58,590 nt of DNA from Pseudomonadota bacterium (lineage in GTDB: Bacteria > Desulfobacterota > Binatia > Binatales > Binataceae), in assembly GCA_021323675.1 (NCBI GenBank), contig JAJPKP010000052.1, positions 1 to 58,590 of the forward strand. The letters are read 5' to 3'. The position numbers and the translations under genes were made by a program. How positions within the stretch are numbered: position 1 is the first letter of the stretch; each line of letters opens with the position of its first letter. Below the pieces are notes generated by a model. It was not told the DNA's origin. It made no database searches and worked only from the letters and a program-made list of their open reading frames with translations. Shown one piece after another: positions 51,014-58,590 of the stretch.

Positions 51014-51514
51014 CTACTGCGATTCCATGGTCTGAACCAGGAGCGCGATGAGGTTTCCGAACTCCTTCATCTGTCCCGGTCGAAACGCTTTTTCGAATAT
51101 TTCCCGGTTGCTGCGCGCCACTTCCGGGTACAGTTCGCGAAAGAACGCGACGCCTTTTGCGCTCAAGCTGACCAGGACGCTGCGGCGGTCTTGCTGCGAG
51201 GGTGTTCGCTTGATCAGGCCGCGCGCCTCGAGCCGGTCGAGGATGCCGGTGATGCCACCCTTGGTGATCAGGGTTCGCTCGGCAATTTCCGAGCAGTTGA
51301 GGGTCGAGTCCTGCGCTCTCGCCAGCGCGCTGAGCACGTCCAACTGCGCCAAGGTCAATCCTTGGGCGAGGTAGGGGCGGCTCGGATGATTGCCGAACAG
51401 GTAGCCGGCCCTCAGCAATGCGCGCGCGGCATCCACAAACGGTTTCTCCCCGGGAGGAGTCACATGGTCCGCGAGGGAGCGCGGCCGGGGCTGGTCAAGT
51501 GGTTTCGAAGTCAC
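51014..51514 (-). CDS. MarR-family transcriptional regulator
   Basis: A 166-aa winged-helix regulator: LTLAQLDVLSALARAQDSTLNCSEIAERTLITKGGITGILDRLEARGLIKRTPSQQDRRSVLVSLSAKG (~53-121), including the D-x-R-S wing. The start is GTG 51514 with AAGGAG 6 bases upstream. It is the first gene of the marR-emrA-emrB operon and probably represses it through the palindromes at 51548 and 51712. Confidence 0.93.
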   Translation of the reverse strand: MTSKPLDQPRPRSLADHVTPPGEKPFVDAARALLRAGYLFGNHPSRPYLAQGLTLAQLDVLSALARAQDSTLNCSEIAERTLITKGGITGILDRLEARGLIKRTPSQQDRRSVLVSLSAKGVAFFRELYPEVARSNREIFEKAFRPGQMKEFGNLIALLVQTMESQ

Positions 51515-51547
51515 GATCGTCTCCTTTTGCGATATTCATGCCATCAA

Positions 51548-51565
51548 TAGTTTATTACTAAACTA
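51548..51565. promoter_or_regulatory. MarR-type operator, proximal copy
   Basis: TAGTTTA-TTAC-TAAACTA is a perfect 7-base inverted repeat 34 bases upstream of the marR start, AT-rich in a GC-rich context. A related copy lies at 51712. Confidence 0.62.
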
Positions 51566-51711
51566 AAATACCTGCTACGACCGGCGGCCACGCTATTCGC
51601 AAAACTCTTTTGCATTCGGCGAATCGCCCCGCCCATGCAAAGGTCCCGCACCGCTTCCATCGTGGAATGTCGGCGACCCTTCGCGGCTTTTCCAAAACCC
51701 GGCGATCTATC

Positions 51712-51729
51712 TGGTTTACTTCTGAACTA
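51712..51729. promoter_or_regulatory. MarR-type operator, distal copy
   Basis: TGGTTTA-CTTC-TGAACTA matches the proximal copy at 14 of 18 positions, 164 bp away. The two could support looping or cooperative repression. The rest of 51566-51816 shows no gene. Confidence 0.45.
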
Positions 51730-51816
51730 ATTTACGCGATGCGCGGTGGCGCGTTCGCGCATCGCGCTGCCGGCATCCGGCCGGCGTGCGTTCGCGCCCC
51801 GCGTGGCGGCCGCCGC

Positions 51817-53436
<1,620 letters not shown>

Positions 53437-53640
53437 CGTGTATCTCCGCCGGCTGTTCGGAGAATCGTCGGTCTATGAAAACGACCGCGCTTGATACGGT
53501 TGAGATGTTACCGCAATGGTCCGTGTCGGGAAACGCGAACTCACGAAATCTCGCGAGAAGCCGTTTGATCCTGAGAGCTCTCATGGCGTCCTTCCCCTTC
53601 GTGTCCCGGGATCTCGTTAAGTTATCCAGCATTTTCCGCG

Positions 53641-53656
53641 CGGCACCGCCGTTGCT
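53641..53656 (+). promoter_or_regulatory. Sigma-54 promoter-like element for the NTF2/DUF1348 operon
   Basis: CGGCACC-GCCG-TTGCT has GG-N10-GC spacing and matches 10 of 12 consensus positions. The predicted start near 53667 leaves 39 bases to ATG 53706. It lies between the divergent activator gene and its probable target. Confidence 0.57.
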
Positions 53657-53705
53657 TTGCAGACAGAGTCCATCACCCGACGGATGGAGACGCGGATGAG
53701 CAGTT

Positions 53706-54134
53706 ATGAAGCCAATCAACTCGGTTGAAATTGTCGAGCAGTTTTGGGCGGCGGTATGGAAGGCGCAGAATCCTCAGGCAATCGACAGGTTTGTGGTCGA
53801 TGACTTCGTCCTTACCACCGGTGGTGTGGATGTGGTCTCGAAGCGGAAGTTCAAGGAGTGGGCGTCCGCGTTCATGGAAAAAATCAACGACTTTCAATTC
53901 GAGGTGCTTGAGACATTTCAGAACGCGGACGGAACGCGGGTTGCCTCGCGATGGCGAGTCACCGGCAGGAACAACGGCGTGTTCGGCGCGCCAGCCGATC
54001 AAAGACCCATTTCATTTACGGGTACCGCGGTTTGGGCGGTGCGCGGCGACGGAAAGCTCCTGCATAACTGGGTGGAACGCAGCTCTCTCGAGCTCTTTCA
54101 GCAGTTGCACGACCGAGGTTGTTCGAACGGCTGA
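53706..54134 (+). CDS. SnoaL/NTF2-like protein
   Basis: A 142-aa cone-fold protein: [32 protein letters not shown] (~9-40), [43 protein letters not shown] (~49-91), [25 protein letters not shown]. It follows the SnoaL-like polyketide-cyclase pattern used for small-ligand binding or catalysis. The specific ligand is unknown. It is the first gene of the rightward set; the DUF1348 gene (also NTF2-like fold) follows after 35 bases. Confidence 0.85.
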   Translation: MKPINSVEIVEQFWAAVWKAQNPQAIDRFVVDDFVLTTGGVDVVSKRKFKEWASAFMEKINDFQFEVLETFQNADGTRVASRWRVTGRNNGVFGAPADQRPISFTGTAVWAVRGDGKLLHNWVERSSLELFQQLHDRGCSNG

Positions 54135-54169
54135 TTCAAAGCACGACATTCGGAGAAAGAAGGCTGACC

Positions 54170-54655
54170 ATGAGCGCTGACACTGACCTTACGAAGCGTC
54201 CACCGTTGCCTCCGTTCAATCGCGAAACCGCAATCCAGAAGGTTCGGCTCGCTGAAGATGCCTGGAACTCGCGCGACCCCGAGAAAGTCGCGCTCGCGTA
54301 CACGCCTGATTCGCGATGGCGTAATCGGGCGGAGTTCGTGATCGGCCGGCCCGAGATAATCACATTTCTCAGACGCAAGTGGGCGAAGGAACTGGATTAT
54401 CGCTTGATCAAGGAACTATGGGCATTCGCCGACAACCGGATCGCCGTGCGGTTTGCCTACGAGTGGCACGACGATTCCGGGAATTGGTTTCGCTCTTATG
54501 GAAATGAGAACTGGGAATTCGACGAAAACGGCCTGATGCGTGTGCGCCACGCGTCCATCAACGATCTTCCGATTCGCGAAGCGGACCGCAAATACCATTG
54601 GCCGCTCGGGCGCCGTCCCGACGGCCATCCCGGCCTGAGCGAACTCGGATTTTAG
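54170..54655 (+). CDS. DUF1348 (NTF2-like) protein, copy 1
   Basis: A 161-aa protein: [68 protein letters not shown] (~19-86), [45 protein letters not shown]. These are DUF1348 hallmarks ([25 protein letters not shown]). The function is unknown; members are linked with small-molecule stress. The ATG at 54170 has AAGAAGG upstream. A second copy lies at 55349, on the other side of dps. Confidence 0.9.
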   Translation: MSADTDLTKRPPLPPFNRETAIQKVRLAEDAWNSRDPEKVALAYTPDSRWRNRAEFVIGRPEIITFLRRKWAKELDYRLIKELWAFADNRIAVRFAYEWHDDSGNWFRSYGNENWEFDENGLMRVRHASINDLPIREADRKYHWPLGRRPDGHPGLSELGF

Positions 54656-54807
54656 CCGCCCGGACATCGTCGTACTCATGGGCCGCTTTCCGACAATTTC
54701 GCGCGATTCGAGGGACAGGTTCCAGAATCGCTTCGCGGTGCGGGATCACCGGGCGAAACCTCTCTCTTTTTTCAAACCGCAGCAAGGACAGAAAAGGAGT
54801 CGAAGTC

Positions 54808-55302
54808 ATGGAGAAAAGACTTTTTGCGAACTGGACTGACCTGGACGGGGACGGAGTCGTAGAGATCTGCGGCGAGCTGCGCAGACTGCTCGCCGACGTA
54901 TTCGCGCTGTACATCAAGACCAAGAACTTCCACTGGCACATGAGCGGCGCGCACTTCCGCGACTACCATCTTTTGCTCGACGAACAAGGTACGCAGATCT
55001 TCGCGATGACTGATGAAATCGCGGAGCGAGCGCGCAAAATCGGCGGGACAACGCTCAGGTCCATCGGCGACATCTCGAAGCATCAGCGCCTCAAGGACAA
55101 CAACGCCGCGGAAGTCCCGCCCAGAGACATGCTTTCCGAGCTCTGGGCCGACAATCGCGAACTGACGCAAAACCTGCGCTTGGCCCATGAACTATGCGAG
55201 AAACACAACGATGTCGCCACGGCGAGCCTGATCGAGAACTGGATTGATGAAACGGAGCGCCGCGCCTGGTTCTTGTCCGAGATGGTCGGCACGCAAGGCT
55301 AA
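54808..55302 (+). CDS. Dps/ferritin-like protein
   Basis: A 164-aa Dps-type protein that stores iron and protects DNA from peroxide. LYIKTKNFHWHMSGAHFRDYHLLLDEQGTQIFAMTDEIAERARKIGG (~35-82) carries the ferroxidase-site His/Asp/Glu (H-W-H, FRDYH, E). The C-terminal helix has HNDVATASLIENWIDETERRAWFL. AAGGAG precedes the ATG at 54808. No sigma-54-like element was found in the 152-base gap upstream. Confidence 0.92.
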   Translation: MEKRLFANWTDLDGDGVVEICGELRRLLADVFALYIKTKNFHWHMSGAHFRDYHLLLDEQGTQIFAMTDEIAERARKIGGTTLRSIGDISKHQRLKDNNAAEVPPRDMLSELWADNRELTQNLRLAHELCEKHNDVATASLIENWIDETERRAWFLSEMVGTQG

Positions 55303-55348
55303 GTATGGCCAACCCCCGTGAGAAGAGGAGAAAGCGTTAGTTTCAGCG

Positions 55349-55789
55349 ATGTCGCCACCTGAAAATGTCTCATCGCCAACGATCAGGATTAAGCCGCCTT
55401 TCACGATGGAAACGGCACGGACAAAGGTAAAGGTGGCGGAGAGCGCCTGGAACAGCCGCGATCCCGAAATCGTTGCGCAAGGGTCCACGATTGACTCCGA
55501 GTGGAGAGACCGAACGACGTTCCTGAAAGGCCGCGAGGCCATCAAGGCCTTTCTCAGGCGAAAGTGGGAGAAGGAACTCGATTACCATCTGACCAAGGAA
55601 CTTTGGTGCTTTGCCGAGAGCCGGATCGCCGTGCGGTTCGAATCCGAATGGCACGACGCGAACGGCCAATGGTATCGCACGTTTGGCAACGAGAATTGCG
55701 AATTTGACGACGAAGGACTGATGCGGCGGCGTGACGTGAGCGCCAATGATCGGCCCATCAACAAATCCGCGCGCCGCCATCGCGAATGA
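55349..55789 (+). CDS. DUF1348 (NTF2-like) protein, copy 2
   Basis: A 146-aa paralog of the 54170 product: [68 protein letters not shown], then WHDANGQWYRTFGNENCEFDDEGLMRRRDVSANDRPI. Trp in ENWEFD is replaced by Cys (ENCEFD), and the C-terminus is shorter. The ribosome site is poor (AGAGGAG is ~17 bases upstream of ATG 55349), so the start is less certain. Confidence 0.87.
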   Translation: MSPPENVSSPTIRIKPPFTMETARTKVKVAESAWNSRDPEIVAQGSTIDSEWRDRTTFLKGREAIKAFLRRKWEKELDYHLTKELWCFAESRIAVRFESEWHDANGQWYRTFGNENCEFDDEGLMRRRDVSANDRPINKSARRHRE

Positions 55790-55860
55790 CACGCCGTCGG
55801 ACTGGAATCGAAGCCGCCACCTTCCGACGGAGCGGTTCGACTGCAAAAGGAGGAGCGAAT

Positions 55861-56628
55861 ATGGCCATGAGCCGTTCAGTTACCCGGGCGGAAAGTTTTC
55901 CGCTCAAGTCCGTGCGCGCGCAGACTGCCGACAGGAGACCCCCGTTCCGGCGACCGCGAATCGCCCTGCCCGTTCCGATACCGGCGCTGAAGTTCCAGAA
56001 GGCGGAGCCGGGTGTTCCGGACACGCCACTGACTCGGGAAGCGACCGGACTGCTGCATGAGTTCAGCACGCCCCTGCTCTTTAATCATTCTCATCGCGTG
56101 TTCTTCTGGGCGAGCGAGATGGGGCGACGGTCGGGACAGGCTTTCGACGCGGAGTTGCTGTTTGTTTGCGCGGCCTTCCACGATCTTGGACTGCTCAAGA
56201 AGTTCAGCACCGCGAATGATCGGTTCGAGGTCGACAGCGCAAATACGGCCCGGCAGTTCCTCGAGCGACACGGCCTCCCCGCCTCGCGAATTCAGGTGGC
56301 CTGGGACGCCATCGCTCTTCACACCACTCCCGGTATTGCGGCTTACAAGCCAATCGAGGTCGAGCTTCTGTACGATGGCGTCGGACTCGATGTTCTCGGG
56401 ATCGGCTATGAACGCTTCCCGGAGAAGGTGAGAAACGAGGTGGTTAGCCGATACCCTCGTGTCAACTTCAAAGCGGAGATTGCCAGGGCGTTTCTCGGCG
56501 GCTTCGAACATAAAACGCACACGACCGAAGGCACCTGCAACGAGGACATCTGCTCGCACTTCATCCGCAACTATCGGCGCAGCAACTTTTACGATCAAAT
56601 CCAGAACTCACCATTCCGTGATTCCTAG
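55861..56628 (+). CDS. HD-domain phosphohydrolase-like protein
   Basis: A 255-aa protein. After a ~65-residue basic leader, the HD fold starts LLFNHSHRVFFWASEMGRRSG (His ~74), then AELLFVCAAFHDLGLLKKF (the HD pair), and WDAIALHTTPGIAAYKPIE with another metal His. This resembles the HD subfamily that includes cyanamide hydratase-like enzymes. Substrate unknown. GGAGGAG lies 6-7 bases before ATG 55861, which argues against an earlier start at 55786 that would overlap the preceding stop. Confidence 0.87.
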   Translation: MAMSRSVTRAESFPLKSVRAQTADRRPPFRRPRIALPVPIPALKFQKAEPGVPDTPLTREATGLLHEFSTPLLFNHSHRVFFWASEMGRRSGQAFDAELLFVCAAFHDLGLLKKFSTANDRFEVDSANTARQFLERHGLPASRIQVAWDAIALHTTPGIAAYKPIEVELLYDGVGLDVLGIGYERFPEKVRNEVVSRYPRVNFKAEIARAFLGGFEHKTHTTEGTCNEDICSHFIRNYRRSNFYDQIQNSPFRDS

Positions 56629-56701
56629 ATTGGGGCGATCGCCGGTCCGCGGGTGACCAATCCGCCAACGGAAAAGGACCACGTCGCGTTCCACTTTGAC
56701 G

Positions 56702-56722
56702 GCGCCGGATTTTCCCCGGCGC
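56702..56722. repeat. Hairpin ahead of the alcohol dehydrogenase gene
   Basis: GCGCCGG (56702-56708), 7-base loop ATTTTCC, CCGGCGC (56716-56722): perfect 7-bp stem 13 bases before the ATG at 56736. It may end the HD-gene transcript or mask the next ribosome site. Confidence 0.5.
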
Positions 56723-56735
56723 GGATGAGAGGTTC

Positions 56736-57746
56736 ATGCAAGTGAAGAAGATGCAAGTGAAAAAGCCCGGCGGAAGTTTCGAACCAATCGAAGAACGCGC
56801 GGATGAACCGTCTCCGGGATGGGTGAGGATCAGGGTTCAAGCTTGCGGCATCTGCCATAGCGATGCGCTCACCAAAGAAGGTGCCTGGCCCGGAATCGCT
56901 TATCCGCGTTCTCCCGGCCACGAGATTGCCGGCGTGATCGACGCCGTGGGCGAAGGCGGAGGGCCGTGGAAGGCGGGAGATCGGGTCGGAGTCGGATGGT
57001 ACGGCGGGCACTGCGGCAAATGCGAGAGGTGCCGGCGGGGCGATTTCATCACCTGCGTGAACCTGAAGATTCCGGGCATCACCTACGATGGCGGGTATGC
57101 GCAGTTCGTGACCGTGCCGATCGAATCGCTTGCGCATATTCCCGATGAACTGTCCCCGGAGGAGGCGGCGCCCCTGATGTGCGCGGGCATCACCACGTTC
57201 AATGCCTTGCGCAACAGCGGCGCTCGACCCGGAGATCTCGTCGCGATTCAAGGGATCGGCGGCCTGGGGCATCTCGCTCTGCAGTTCGCGAACCAGTTCG
57301 GATTCAATACGGTGGCGGTCGGGAGAGGCGCCGACAAGAAGAGCCTCGCCATGCAACTGGGAGCGCGAGCTTATATCGACTCTTCCGCGCAGAAGGTCGC
57401 CAGAGAATTGCAAGCGCTGGGCGGCGCCTGCGTCATTCTCACAACCGCTCCCGACGCCAAAGCGATGGGCAGTCTGATCGATGGACTCGCCACGAACGGC
57501 AAACTCGTCATCGTCGGCGCGAGCTCGGAATCGTTTGCGGTCTCGCCCGTGCAACTCCTTCTGGCGCGACGCTCGATCATGGGTTGGCCCTCGGGGACAT
57601 CCATCGATTCAGAAGACGCGCTCAAGTTCGCGGCCGCCAATGGCGTACGGCCGATGATCGAAACCTTTCCGCTGGAGCGGGTCGGCGACGCCTACGAGCG
57701 TATGATCACGGGGAAGGTGAGATTTCGCGCGGTCCTGAGAATGTAG
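56736..57746 (+). CDS. Zinc-dependent alcohol dehydrogenase (MDR family)
   Basis: A 336-aa enzyme close to AdhA/AdhP. Catalytic zinc ligands: CGICHSDALTKEG (Cys ~37) and PGHEIAGVIDAVG (His/Glu). Structural zinc: GWYGGHCGKCERCRRGDFITC (four Cys). The NAD(P) motif is GIGGLGHLALQFANQFG. C-terminal MGWPSGTSIDSEDALKFAAANGVRPMIETFPL is typical of the subgroup. The first residues repeat (MQVKKMQVKK), so ATG 56736 or 56751 may be used. It may share read-through with the HD gene. Confidence 0.92.
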   Translation: MQVKKMQVKKPGGSFEPIEERADEPSPGWVRIRVQACGICHSDALTKEGAWPGIAYPRSPGHEIAGVIDAVGEGGGPWKAGDRVGVGWYGGHCGKCERCRRGDFITCVNLKIPGITYDGGYAQFVTVPIESLAHIPDELSPEEAAPLMCAGITTFNALRNSGARPGDLVAIQGIGGLGHLALQFANQFGFNTVAVGRGADKKSLAMQLGARAYIDSSAQKVARELQALGGACVILTTAPDAKAMGSLIDGLATNGKLVIVGASSESFAVSPVQLLLARRSIMGWPSGTSIDSEDALKFAAANGVRPMIETFPLERVGDAYERMITGKVRFRAVLRM

Positions 57747-57865
57747 CTGGATCGAGACGGAGCAGGTCGAGCGGAGAAGCGCGGAAATTGCTCAGGCAGG
57801 TTCGATGAGACTGCGGTGCGGTTGCCGCAATTCAAGCGGCGAATTTCGAAGTGAAGCGATTTGAG

Positions 57866-57938
57866 TGAGCCGTCCGGGACTTGAACCCGGGACCCTGTGA
57901 TTAAAAGTCACATGCTCTACCACCTGAGCTAACGGCTC
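57866..57938 (-). tRNA. tRNA-Lys (anticodon UUU)
   Basis: A 73-base cloverleaf on the minus strand: 7-bp acceptor GAGCCGT/ACGGCTC, D arm GCTC/GAGC, anticodon stem TGTGA/TCACA with loop CTTTTAA (anticodon TTT), and T arm CCGGG/CCCGG with TTCAAGT. The CCA end is not encoded. Gaps on both sides hold no gene. Confidence 0.95.
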
Positions 57939-58091
57939 ACTGAGCTCCTGATCGCCTGATTTATCAATCCTTTGTCGTCCGGGCCAGTTGGGGCCTTCGC
58001 CGCGACGCGTGAAACCGGAATCGAAACCGATGCCCTGTCGCCCGGGCCGGCGGATCATCCATGCTTGAGCGAAAGATGATTACAGGGAATG

Positions 58092-58112
58092 CGGCGCGTT
58101 GGAAGCGCGCCG
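58092..58112. repeat. Hairpin between tRNA-Lys and the small exported gene
   Basis: CGGCGCG (58092-58098), loop TTGGAAG, CGCGCCG (58106-58112): 7-bp stem. A minus-strand T-run (58129-58134) lies just upstream of it in that direction. It is perhaps part of a second terminator or leader structure; no gene is visible in 57939-58155. Confidence 0.4.
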
Positions 58113-58155
58113 TATCCTCGAAGTTGAAAAAAGCTTCGCGAAGTAAGGAACGGAA

Positions 58156-58187
58156 GGCGCGGACGGACCCGTCTAGCCGTCCGCGCC
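58156..58187 (-). terminator. Strong hairpin terminator for the small exported gene
   Basis: GGCGCGGACGG (58156-58166) and CCGTCCGCGCC (58177-58187) form an 11-bp perfect stem with a 10-base loop. On the minus strand it is followed by the pyrimidine-rich TTCCGTTCCTT, 28 bases after the stop at 58216. Confidence 0.7.
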
Positions 58188-58215
58188 CCCGATCTGAGCC
58201 AAAGAGCTTGGCGCT

Positions 58216-58512
58216 TTAGTCGGTCGTCCCGCCCGGCATCATCACGAAGACGCTGCCCTTCTTGCCAACGTGAACGCATTCGACGTCAGGCTGAGAAAAA
58301 TCCTTCGTGCAGATCGGCTTGTCTATAGCGGGGCACTTGTAGAGGTTCGGTGCCTGCTGCTCGCACTTGGACAGATCGAAGGTCATCTCCAGCTTCTTTT
58401 TCGACTCCTTCGCGCTCGCGATGCCGACAGTTCCAACTAATGCTGTGATCGCGGCTCCACCCACCACGGCCAGCATGAGGCCCCGACCAACGTTAACCAG
58501 GCGCAGTTTCAT
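58216..58512 (-). CDS. Small exported protein with four cysteines
   Basis: A 98-aa product. Signal peptide MKLRLVNVGRGLMLAVVGGAAITALVGTVGIASA (in segments, cleavage after ~34). The mature part is KESKKKLEMTFDLSKCEQQ, then LYKCPAIDKPICTKDF, VECVHVG and VFVMMPGG, with four Cys that could form two disulfides in the periplasm. No recognised family. I chose the ATG at 58512 because GGAGGAGAAAGG lies directly upstream. Confidence 0.75.
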   Translation of the reverse strand: MKLRLVNVGRGLMLAVVGGAAITALVGTVGIASAKESKKKLEMTFDLSKCEQQAPNLYKCPAIDKPICTKDFSQPDVECVHVGKKGSVFVMMPGGTTD

Positions 58513-58590
58513 TTCCTTTCTCCTCCCATGTCTTGTCCTGATACCGCAGGCTTCCGACAGATTCCACACTCTTTTCGCTCCGGCTTCAAC

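Noticed and set aside
51528..51543. Minus-strand TGGCATG-AATA-TCGCA, 10 of 12 match to the sigma-54 consensus ahead of marR
   Set aside because: The predicted start would fall 3 bases before the GTG and downstream of the AAGGAG ribosome site, so it cannot serve marR. It shows that chance matches of this quality occur.
57866..57938. tRNA-Lys as an integration site
   Set aside because: No integrase gene in the window and no direct repeat of the tRNA 3' end was seen.

Overview
The window is GC-rich, gene-dense bacterial DNA from a Gram-negative organism: it has an outer-membrane polysaccharide export lipoprotein, an EmrA/EmrB pump and several lipoproteins. The gene mix (many sigma-54 activators, a flavin monooxygenase, a phytanoyl-CoA-dioxygenase-like enzyme, a TIGR03118-type propeller, DUF1348 proteins) resembles uncultured soil lineages near the old Deltaproteobacteria (Binatota-like) or Acidobacteria. 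That placement is an impression, not a result. I found no insertion sequence, CRISPR array, prophage or rRNA. One tRNA-Lys(UUU) is present.

Layout. 1-7.3 kb: the N-terminal part of a sigma-54 activator, a receiver-like protein, a universal stress protein, FtsH, a 65-aa protein, Hsp20 and a non-canonical GroEL. 7.3-11.1 kb: a TetR regulator, then a leftward operon of PRPP synthetase, RtcB RNA ligase and archease. 11.3-14.5 kb: a Met/Gly-rich exported protein facing a leftward operon of a hydrolase-phosphoribosyltransferase fusion, a CBS protein and a helical possibly ferritin-like protein. 14.8-22.6 kb: a Baeyer-Villiger-type monooxygenase, a sigma-54 activator paralogous to the one at the left edge, an 84-aa protein, a receiver, a histidine kinase/NtrC pair and a hemerythrin-like protein. 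23.1-37.9 kb: a 13-gene exopolysaccharide operon ending in a strong hairpin. 37.9-41.7 kb: a leftward NtrC regulator, sensor kinase and lipoprotein. 41.9-43.5 kb: an SdpR/SdpI-type autorepressor-immunity operon. 43.6-47.4 kb: a dioxygenase and a phospholipase C-like phosphoesterase divergent over twin palindromes, then a propeller protein. 48-51.5 kb: a MarR-EmrA-EmrB efflux operon. 51.8-57.7 kb: a GAF-type sigma-54 activator divergent from NTF2-like, DUF1348, Dps, DUF1348, HD-domain and alcohol dehydrogenase genes. 57.9-58.5 kb: the tRNA and a small exported protein.

The main signal is regulatory. I read fourteen -24/-12 elements with the strict GG-N10-GC spacing in front of gene starts on both strands, most of them 12-90 bases upstream. 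They precede stress genes (usp, the 65-aa gene/ftsH, hsp20-groEL), the RNA-repair operon, the hydrolase-PRTase operon, the monooxygenase, an activator gene, the receiver, the hemerythrin, the exopolysaccharide operon and the NTF2/DUF1348 operon. Five sigma-54 activator genes lie in the same 58 kb. The region therefore looks like a sigma-54-controlled stress and cell-surface island. The inference is from sequence alone. At least one similar match (in front of marR) is probably chance, so the set needs a genome-wide background.
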